Positions 34,752 through 41,664 of a DNA stretch of 64,000 nt are shown piece by piece. Within the stretch, counting starts at the first letter, position 1. Each line of letters starts with the position of its first letter. A program made the position numbers and the translations under genes. The stretch covers positions 1,610,001-1,674,000 of the forward strand of contig OU612071.1 of NCBI GenBank assembly GCA_914767715.1, given 5' to 3'. Source of the DNA: Membranipora membranacea. Its lineage: Eukaryota > Bryozoa > Gymnolaemata > Cheilostomatida > Membraniporidae. A model generated the notes under the pieces. It ran no database searches and was not told where the DNA came from. It saw only the letters and a list, made by a program, of their open reading frames with translations.

Positions 34752-36588
34752 TCTAAGTTACCTTCTATTTTATCCTTATCAATAATTACAACCTGTGAAC
34801 TGAACATAATTATTCATTTTATTCTAGATGAGTATCCGCTATTTGGTTATTCTATTCGAAGTCGTGCCATTAGGGGGACAACTTCTCTGGTTTATTAAAT
34901 AATAATATTACTAGGTAATATACCACAGATGAGAAGTCCCCCCCCCGTCATTGTATAGGAAATTACTGTATATATAAATATCACAGCAAAATCTGCCATT
35001 AATGGACATTGCGTGCAAATTTTTAACCCACAATGAAACATGAGGGCTTTTCAGTCAAAATTTATTGGCAGGCCGCAACAGAACAGCATCGAGCAAAGGA
35101 CTGTTGTCATCAATCATATTTTGTGTGTTGTGCGGGGGGGGGGGGGGAACTGTTTAGCAAGCTAAAAAGATCATGTTAGATGACAATCTTTAAACAAGAT
35201 TGTAGAACGCTGCAAAGGTGAAAAATCTCTGTTACTGCAGCAATACCACCCAGCTCTAACCCTGTGATTGTTATCTCGCAAATAACAGATTTGTCACAAT
35301 CAAACTTTAAAAGATCTCAAAATATTTATTGGCAGGTCTGATGTCTTTTAAATAGAACCACTGTGCCTTCCGCAGTTTTACAAGTCTGGTGGTCGAACGC
35401 CCAGTTGGTTGAAAACATTGCGTAAAATCACGGACAAGTGTGTCTCTGTACAACGACTAAAAATAAAGGGACCAAAACCTCTATCAGTCTGCAGGCAGGT
35501 CAGCGAACAACTGGTACACAGAGCTCAGAAGTCAGTACACTGCAGCAGGATTTGATCACAGGACGTCAAACGCTTTGCATGTTAGAGGGCAATTGCTCAA
35601 ACCATCTGAGTTAGAAGGAGGTGCTCAAACCAGCTGAGTTAGAAGGCAGGTGCTCAAACCAGCTTAGTTAGAAGGCAGGTGCTCGAACCAGCTGAGTTAG
35701 AAGGCAGGTGCTCAAACCAGCTGAGGTAGAAGGCAGGTGCTCAAACCAGCTGAGTTAGAGGGCAGGTGCTCTAACCAGCTGAGTTCTCTCTTACTCAGTC
35801 AATCACAGAGTCCAGCGTTCTTACAATTCTCAGCAATTCTTACTTCATCATTAACGCATTACTATAATATGGTTTGATCTGTCTGAAGCCTTCAAAATAT
35901 ATCTATATACATCACATGTCTGTTAATCACTCTGGCATGTCAGTTCCTCCTCCCCCCCAAACTTACTACAACTGCCTTTTAGCCGAGTCTTTAGGGATCG
36001 ATGGCTAGAATGTCTGGTCAATTTGCATATCAAATTAATATTGAACCAACTAATGGTTATCTTTATTCGGAAAACTACAGACCTATTAGGAGTAGGATAA
36101 AAATGTTTATCTAGTTGTCTGTCTGGATATATTACCTATCATCATAATCTGACTGACCAGATATAGAGCTACAGGGAATCACTCAGTAAGCACTGTGTAA
36201 CTAACAGTAACCCCCCACAGTGTGCCCAACATTAATAACGTCAGCCAATTCTACAGCTAATTTAAGTCCAGTTTCTAAGTCCAGTTTTTAAGTCTTATTT
36301 ACAGAAATCACCCAAGTTGCTTTGTGGAGGTTTGGTCTACCTAATGATTTTACATTTCAAAACCAAAATATTATAAAAAGAAAGGCAGTAATGAATTTAG
36401 CACCATACAAAAAGATTTCATAAATTCTTGAGATACATAAAAGTGTTTTTTTCAAGCAAAGCAGTGACATATTATCACCTTAAACTTCCCACTTCTGACA
36501 CCATGTAAGGTTTAACAACAATGTGTGTTGTTATTTGTTGACATTTTTATTTGTGTTGTCGAGCTTCTTAAAAGATAAGCAGATAGAT
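34752..36588. other. No gene; homopolymer tracts, diverged SINE and minisatellite
   Basis: Contains C(8) near 34,940, G(13) near 35,135, a diverged SINE relative at about 35,480-35,580 and the 29-bp minisatellite listed separately. No coding signal before the collagen terminal exon at 36,589. Confidence 0.5.
35581..35782. repeat. 29-bp minisatellite, seven units, derived from a SINE A box
   Basis: Units 'gttagaaggcaggtgctcaa' + 'accagctga' repeat seven times (one is 28 bp). In reverse complement each reads 'CTCAGCTGGTTAGAGCACC', matching the A-box/D-arm of the local tRNA-derived SINEs. A diverged SINE body with 'ctgcagcaggatttgatcac' adjoins on the left, so the array grew from the SINE promoter region. 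Confidence 0.85.
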
Positions 36589-36736
36589 TTATGAGAAGCA
36601 AACTTCTCCGATCTGGAGGCCGAATGATTTTCTCGGTGACCCGATATCAGCAGGAGCAATGTCAATAACAGGTAAGTGAGTGGCCTGTCTTTGTGCTGAT
36701 CTCTATAACTGTCTGTGCTTCGCTCGACTTTCCGTA
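36589..36736 (-). pseudogene. Fibrillar collagen, last exon (COLFI C terminus), apparent 1-nt insertion
   Basis: Follows a TTGTAG acceptor at phase 0 and reads YGKSSEAQTVIEISTKTGHSL, matching the 'GKTVIEYRTQKTSRL' region of COLFI domains. Then an extra A near 36,674 shifts the frame to a TGA at 36,664-36,662. In the shifted frame the expected ending is intact: PVIDIAPADIG, then FGLQIGEVCFS and TAA at 36,591-36,589, with the last conserved Cys. So either the allele is truncated by about 27 residues or the base is a sequence error. The C-propeptide drives chain selection and trimerisation in the ER; loss of the end would probably block assembly (inference). Confidence 0.8.
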
Positions 36737-37224
36737 CTACAATAACAAGATGAATTATATGTTAGCACTTAGACATTGTAAACTAAGAGATGCGGAGCAG
36801 ATCATGTAAACAGATTGAACATGTAAGAACAAGACGTAATAATGCAATAGTCAAGTATCAAAAGGTCGTGTCTCTGGGTTGGCGCCTTGATTGATATTTA
36901 GCTCAGCCACCACAGGGGAGATGGGGAGTACTTGTAATAAATAAAAATTTTCTACGGCAGGGCCTTATAACAGTGTTGAGATCGACTCACTATAAATACC
37001 TCAGCAGGATTGCAACTTTCAAGATATACTGAGAATACTCTAATACTCTAAACAGTTGTATTGTCCCAATTAGAACTCACACTTCTCTTATCTTTATCTT
37101 ATCTTATATATTTTCGGCGTTAGAAGGTTATTACAGTGTTCAGTTGGTTATACTCTTAACACTTAAAATGGTTGTTTTTTCTCTTGTATAACTATATCTT
37201 ATCATAATAGAATCTCACACTCAC

Positions 37225-37360
37225 CTTACAGTCGTCCTGTAAGACAGTGTACCTAAATCTCCCGTTATCTGATGTGTATTGTTTATCTCCTGCTGTGTAC
37301 AGGATGATAGATTTATTCTTCTTACCCGAAGCATCCTCCACGGCGATAGAGTTCTTACAT
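37225..37360 (-). CDS. Fibrillar collagen, COLFI exon (RCKNS...VLQDDCK)
   Basis: Acceptor GTAG, 136 nt, donor AAG|GTGAGT. Encodes C-K-N-S-I-A-V-E-D and F-R-Y-T-V-L-Q-D-D-C-K, directly comparable to the 'CKNSVGYMD...RYIVLQDTC' part of known C-propeptides, including two conserved cysteines. Splices in frame to 37753-38000 upstream (AG|A forms Arg) and to the last exon downstream. Confidence 0.88.
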
Positions 37361-37448
37361 CTACGTCAACAAAGTACAAGAAAATGGTGAAAAATTAAAA
37401 CTTACAAATTAGATTATTCTTTTCTTTCTTTACACTGGGTATTTTTTG

Positions 37449-37497
37449 ACCGGCCTATTTAACGGGCCCCCTTAAGCGGTGTGGCTTGTGTGGGGTA
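37449..37497 (+). repeat. GC-rich shared motif in a collagen intron (partner 28659-28711)
   Basis: Same 'cctatttaacgggcccccttaag' core and 'ggcttgtgtggggta' as at 28.66 kb. Confidence 0.6.
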
Positions 37498-37752
37498 AAA
37501 CTGAAACTAAAGAAAAACTCCTAACAGATTATATTATGATGCGAAAGGTACCTTCACCCAGCTCTCAGGGAAAAGACAACAATGACCTCAAGCCTACTGA
37601 AAACGAATCGATTATATTATAGAGAGACACAATCCTGAATTATTGATGTGCAGCTTTTTCTGAATAATGTGTAAGTGGCCAGCATCTAACACACAGGTGG
37701 TTCACCTATCAGAGTAGACAAGTATCAGTATTATACAGAGTGAATATTTTAC

Positions 37753-38000
37753 CTGTAGGTGATAGTCCGAGTAGCAGCCTCACTGTGTACTCGGAGGAAG
37801 TTAAGTTGAGAAGTCTCCGCCTCGTACTCAAACTGGCTAACTCCCATTAGGCTGGCCACGAATGGCTGATACTTCACCTTCTCAGTAACATATGGTCTGG
37901 TCTCGTAGTCTGAAGTCTTAGCTGTTATACAAGTACCTCTGATCTCCTTCTTACAGAAAGCCTGGATAGCATTCCTTATAGATCCACCATCGGGGTCAAC
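37753..38000 (-). CDS. Fibrillar collagen, COLFI core exon
   Basis: Acceptor AACAG, 248 nt, donor AG|GTAAAA. Encodes VDPDGGSIRNAIQAFCKKE, G-T-C-I-T-A-K, S-Q-F-E-Y and L-N-F-L-R-V-H-S-E-A-A-T-R-T-I-T-Y-R, matching 'iDPNqGc..DAikvyCn.etg.TCi...QmtFLRLLSkeAsQnITY' of COLFI. The usual third cysteine (N-Q-G-C) is Ser here. The D-P-x-G-G and calcium-site region look preserved. The domain is the extracellular C-propeptide. Confidence 0.9.
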
Positions 38001-38341
38001 CTGTTACAATGACAGCCAGAGATAGTTTGGTATTATTTACTGATATATGTGGCCATAGTCTTTTTTACAAAGTGAAGAGCTGTGATATGATAGCAACTGA
38101 TTTCTATCGAATGCCACCATGACAAGGTCGAAGGGATATTCAAGAATAAACTCACAACTTGAAAATCATCAGTCATGGTAACCATTGTAGCCATGGAGCA
38201 ATCACATACAAGTATATAGAGTATCAATTTCACAACAATTCAGGGCCTGCATCACTGCTCATAATATGCTAGTAATAGGAGGTATGAGTGGCCTGTGGTC
38301 CTAAGGCTATGATTATACACAAAACGGACTATGAAACTTAC

Positions 38342-38436
38342 CCAGTAAGTTCCGCTCTTATAGTCTGGATTCTCAGTAAATAGCTGCCTGCAATCTCTGG
38401 CTGGAATTTCCTCACTACCATCTCTGACCTTCAGGG
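38342..38436 (-). CDS. Fibrillar collagen, first COLFI exon
   Basis: Acceptor TTCTAG, 95 nt, donor TGG|GTAAGT. Encodes LKVRDGSEEIPARDCRQLF, then Y-K-S-G-T-Y-W, the start of COLFI ('nPARTCrDLklchPeWkSGeYWiDPN'). The first cysteine is present; the second (in 'DLKLC') is replaced by Phe. Joins the V-D-P-D-G-G exon in frame. Confidence 0.9.
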
Positions 38437-38636
38437 CTAGAATATCACAATATCATAAGTGACAATACTCAAGGTTCTGTGATAAAATATCACAACGTCA
38501 TGTGTAATAATGCTCAAAGTTCGGCACCAGTATAGATGCAGAAGCAATCTGTTGAGCTAAAGACGTTGAAGAGGGCTTGTCAAACTTGCAAATCAGTGTT
38601 AAATAGACATGTTGAGTAAAAATTCCAATGGTTGGT

Positions 38637-38843
38637 CACTCACCACATCGCGGCAGCGAAATAGTGTGCCTTAAGGGCGAGGCTGCAATGCCTGCGCCAA
38701 TTTGCTCAGTTTGTAGGCAGGTCGGAGCACACCTGGGGGTCCAACAACTCCCAGTAGTCAGTGGACTGCAGTGGGATTCGAACCCACGACTTTCAACACT
38801 TGCATGATGAAAGTCCGGCGCTCTAACCACCGAGCCACCTCCT
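38637..38843 (-). repeat. tRNA-derived SINE, copy 1 (collagen intron)
   Basis: Minus strand starts 'GGAGGTGGCTCGGTGGTTAG' (A box) and has a perfect B box, GGTTCGAATCC (38774-38784). The body then reads 'ACTGCAGTCCACTGACTACT' and 'CCCCAGGTGTGCTCCGACC', with a tail ending near 'GCGATGTGGTGAGT'. Cloverleaf pairing of a real tRNA is absent. Confidence 0.85.
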
Positions 38844-38953
38844 ACAAGTCTTGGGCGTGTTATTTTGGTTGTTGTTGGTTGATGGTTTTAATTGGTACTT
38901 ACTTTTTGCTACTTCACTTACTTAAGTACTTTAGAATAAACAATTGTACTTAC

Positions 38954-39040
38954 TTTGGTACATATTATAAAGCTCATCATAAGCGTTTGCGTCATCCCCT
39001 TGATATCCCTTATTATTCAGATTTGGTGCCATTGGTGCTC
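38954..39040 (-). CDS. Fibrillar collagen, C-telopeptide/linker exon
   Basis: Acceptor TTTTAG, 87 nt, donor A|GTAAGT, phase 1 at both ends. Encodes (G)APMAPNLNNKGYQGDDANA then Y-D-E-L-Y-N-M-Y-Q, the non-helical linker between the triple helix and the COLFI domain. It starts with the last Gly of the helix shared across the splice. Confidence 0.8.
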
Positions 39041-39377
39041 CTAAAAATAACAATTAAGTAATCAAAACGTGACATGATCTAACAGTGTAACCCTTGAACT
39101 AAATTTGTGTGGAAAATAAAACGTCCCCTAGAAAAAAGTAGTTGATTCTAACTAACATACAGGAGCTCGCTTCATATAAAATAACAAACAAGAAACCTCA
39201 GACAGCTGAAGAAGGAACATTTCATCAGCCTCACTATCAAAGTATTAGATTAATCTGGTGGGCCGTAGCTGTCATGTCACTGTAACTGGCACTGTCACCG
39301 CTCTTCACCAAACAATGTTATTATTTGCTATCACAGGTCTTATACTTATTGTCTGTGTTTTAATTTGTTTGACTCAC

Positions 39378-39459
39378 CAAAATGAGTTGGTCGACCTGGT
39401 GGTCCGGCAGGGCCGGGTCTTCCAGCAGATCCTCTCTCTCCATCTCTTCCCTGCTCTCC
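39378..39459 (-). CDS. Fibrillar collagen, end of triple helix
   Basis: Acceptor TTTTAG, 82 nt, donor G|GTGAGT. Encodes nine uninterrupted Gly-X-Y triplets (G-E-Q-G-R-D-G-E-R ... G-P-P-G-R-P-T-H-F) and the first base of the next Gly. It is the C-terminal end of the collagenous domain. Confidence 0.85.
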
Positions 39460-39689
39460 CTAAAACAGCAAACAGAATAACCGTTACTCGTTACTAAGGA
39501 ATCACCCGCGGAGGTAGGGAAATCAGATTATTGTCAGAGTTCGACAGTCACTATGACCTAATGTTTACTACCAAGCTTCTCTTCAAAAGTAGAACAACCT
39601 GTACACCTCTTCTTTATCTTTCCGGCGTCAACATTAGTTTGATGTCATATTTTACTGTTGGTTATGAAAAGTTGCAGGGTATATTTACT

Positions 39690-39909
39690 CACCACATTGG
39701 GTGGTGAAATAGTGGGTGCCTAAGGTGCTAGGCTGCAATATCTGCGCCATTTTGATGCCAGTTTGTAGGCAGGTCGGAGCACACCTGGGGGTCCAACAAC
39801 TCCCAGTAGTCAGTGGACTGCAGTGAGATTCGAACCCACAACCTTCAAAATTTGTATGCTGAAGGAATGGCGCTCTTACCAACTGAGCTACCAACTGAGC
39901 CACCTCCTG
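39690..39909 (-). repeat. tRNA-derived SINE, copy 2 (collagen intron)
   Basis: Same family as 38637-38843, with B box GGTTCGAATCT and the same body. The A-box region carries a short duplication ('ccaactgagctaccaactgagcc'), a first step of the expansion seen at 35.6 kb. Confidence 0.85.
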
Positions 39910-39958
39910 CTCCGAGGCAACAAATCAACAGATCTATTCAGCAAGAGATGAGACTAAC

Positions 39959-40146
39959 CTTCTCGCCATCAGCGCCTGTTGGTCCCATGGCACCCATAGC
40001 TCCAGGTGATCCAGCCAGTCCCTGCTTACCAGTCGATCCCTTCAGTCTTGGTGGTCCGGCTACTCCGGGAGGTCCGATGTCTCCTTGTTCTCCCTGAGGT
40101 CCGGCTGGGCCGGGGAATCCAGGAGATCCCATAAATCCGAGTGGTC
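39959..40146 (-). CDS. Fibrillar collagen, Gly-X-Y exon
   Basis: 188 nt, acceptor TGATAG (phase 1), donor AAG|GTTAGT (phase 0). Encodes perfect Gly-X-Y from [15 protein letters not shown] to G-A-D-G-E-K with no interruption. The exon size is not a simple 9-nt multiple because of its phase-1 start, which differs from the classical vertebrate fibrillar exon pattern. Confidence 0.87.
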
Positions 40147-40411
40147 CTATCAATGATCAACCAACCGCTTCAGCTGATATAATTGGCTACACTTTAAGAA
40201 TTTTTCAACTTCTTATCAAACACTGTATATTGTAGCACAGCACCAATACTTTTATTGAGAAATTTTATTTCTTCACGGAAAAAAATAATCAATCAATCAA
40301 TCAATATATCTGTACATCGATCTGAATGAGAGCACAGGTGGCAGATATGTCTCTAAGGATAAGAAGATGAATGAGTAAACATGACCAGATATCTATGACA
40401 AGATAACTCAC

Positions 40412-40429
40412 CCTTAGCTCCCTGATCTC
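40412..40429 (-). CDS. Fibrillar collagen, 18-nt micro-exon-like segment beside the LTR element
   Basis: Reads (G)GA-GAT-CAG-GGA-GCT-AAG-G: G-D-Q-G-A-K-G in frame, with ACACAG before it and G|GTGAGT after it. The LTR starts 5 nt upstream of the exon (4 nt beyond the acceptor AG pair begins). It joins in frame both with the 44626-44725 exon and with 39959-40146. Confidence 0.65.
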
Positions 40430-40434
40430 CTGTG

Positions 40435-40660
40435 TGTGATCTGTGCTAACATGCTAGTAAATTGTAGTTATGTTCCCTTTCATTTTATGTTGAGATATCC
40501 CATAATCCCATGGTCAAGTCATGTGACATGTAGTTTCAGTTTCTTTCAAAAAGATTCAGTTGTTGTTTTGCAATTGTAGTGTGGAGAGGATTTTTCTACT
40601 GCCTTAGTTAGGCTTTGCAGTTCATGAGAATACAACATTCAGTATCTTACATAATATAAT
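40435..40660 (+). repeat. 5' LTR (226 bp)
   Basis: Begins TGTGATCTGTGCTAAC and ends TTACATAATATAAT; matches 44398-44623 at every position I compared. It does not end in the usual CA. Confidence 0.93.
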
Positions 40661-40696
40661 TCAGTGTGTCATATTCTTCAAGCTATTTCGGCAATC

Positions 40697-41464
40697 ATGG
40701 TATCCAAGGCTATAAGGTTTTCTGATATCATCAAGAACTATGAGGACCAGAAGACAAGTGGTGAGTTCTTTGTTTGGATAGAGAAGCTAGAGCTGGTAGC
40801 ACAGTTGCAAGGGTTGACAGATCTGCCTAAGTTTGTGCCATTGTTCTTGTCAGGTCCTGCCTTTTCTGTATATCAACAGTTGAGTGATGAAACTAAGAAT
40901 GATTATGATTTGTTAAAAGCTGAGTTATCCACTGCTTTCAGCATTGATCCATTTACAGCGTATGATGAGTTGAAGAGCAGAGTATTAATCGAGAATGAGT
41001 CGGTTGATGTGTATTTAGCTGATATAAGGCGGTTGGTGGCATTGATGGGTCATGGACATCATGGTGAGCCTCTAGTCAGGTGTGCATTTGTATCAGGCCT
41101 ACCTTCTGATGTAGCTATGCAGTTAAAATCTACTGTTAATGTTGAGAGGTTGGGGCTCGCAGAGTTAGTAGGGAAAGCGCGTGCAATGCTTGCATCAAGG
41201 GGAGGCAATTCTGCTTTTGCTTGTGCAGGTGTAAAGTCAAATGTAAAAGCTGTACAGTGCTTCGTCTGCTCTGGTAATGGGCATGTAGCTCGGGAATGTC
41301 CTAACAGGAAACAGGAGCGGTATGTTAGTGGTCGAGCTCAGCGTGATCGAAGATGCTATATATGTGATTCACCCGATCACCTGGCAAACAAATGCCCAAA
41401 CCGATCGGGAAATGGGACCGGGGCAGTATCTGCGTCGGATACTCGCCCCGCATCGCAGCAATAG
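40697..41464 (+). CDS. Gag-like protein of the LTR element
   Basis: ATG at 40697 lies only 36 nt after the LTR. 255 codons: an alpha-helical capsid-like N-terminal part (F-F-V-W-I-E-K-L-E ... L-P-K-F-V-P-L-F-L), then two CCHC zinc knuckles, CFVCSGNGHVARECP and CYICDSPDHLANKCP (41.26-41.40 kb), which bind element RNA. Near the end a G-GGA-AAT heptamer (41407-41413) lies exactly in the phase needed for -1 slippage into the protease frame, which overlaps the last part of gag. Confidence 0.85.
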   Translation: MVSKAIRFSDIIKNYEDQKTSGEFFVWIEKLELVAQLQGLTDLPKFVPLFLSGPAFSVYQQLSDETKNDYDLLKAELSTAFSIDPFTAYDELKSRVLIENESVDVYLADIRRLVALMGHGHHGEPLVRCAFVSGLPSDVAMQLKSTVNVERLGLAELVGKARAMLASRGGNSAFACAGVKSNVKAVQCFVCSGNGHVARECPNRKQERYVSGRAQRDRRCYICDSPDHLANKCPNRSGNGTGAVSASDTRPASQQ

Positions 41465-41664
41465 AGGCGCCATTACCTGTGATAAACATTTTGATCAATG
41501 GCGTTCAGTGTAGATCGTTGGTTGACACAGGTTGTCAGCGGACTGTTGTAACATCTCATGTGATCAAGGTGTTAGGTGCTAAGCACAACTCTAAGCCAAG
41601 TGTTGTGACAATGCTCGATGGCAAAACTACTCAGTGCGTGCAGGAGAAGTTGACTTGGTGTTAG
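41392..41664 (+). CDS. Aspartic protease frame of the LTR element (N-terminal part)
   Basis: In the -1 frame relative to gag. Contains the active-site motif LVDTGCQRTVV (about 41.52 kb) and 'VTMLDG', typical of retroelement proteases. The frame stops at 41664, while the end of the protease (IIGMDAVRGLGG) is in the next frame. Expression would need one -1 shift from gag at the GGGAAAT heptamer and a second -1 shift into pol, for which I see no clear slippery heptamer. Confidence 0.75.
   Translation: MPKPIGKWDRGSICVGYSPRIAAIEAPLPVINILINGVQCRSLVDTGCQRTVVTSHVIKVLGAKHNSKPSVVTMLDGKTTQCVQEKLTWC
41407..41413 (+). promoter_or_regulatory. Candidate -1 ribosomal frameshift heptamer GGGAAAT
   Basis: Phased X-XXY-YYZ relative to gag (tc G-GGA-AAT). 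It sits inside the gag/protease overlap (41392-41464), and a G/C-rich stretch follows within 10 nt. Function inferred. Confidence 0.55.

Noticed and set aside
35581-35782. CRISPR-like array
   Set aside because: Direct repeats have no spacers, and the sequence is eukaryotic; it is a minisatellite.
38637-38843. Genuine tRNA genes at the perfect B boxes (38.77, 39.83, 63.85 kb)
   Set aside because: No acceptor stem or anticodon arm pairing, and each continues into the same 120-bp non-tRNA body: these are SINEs.
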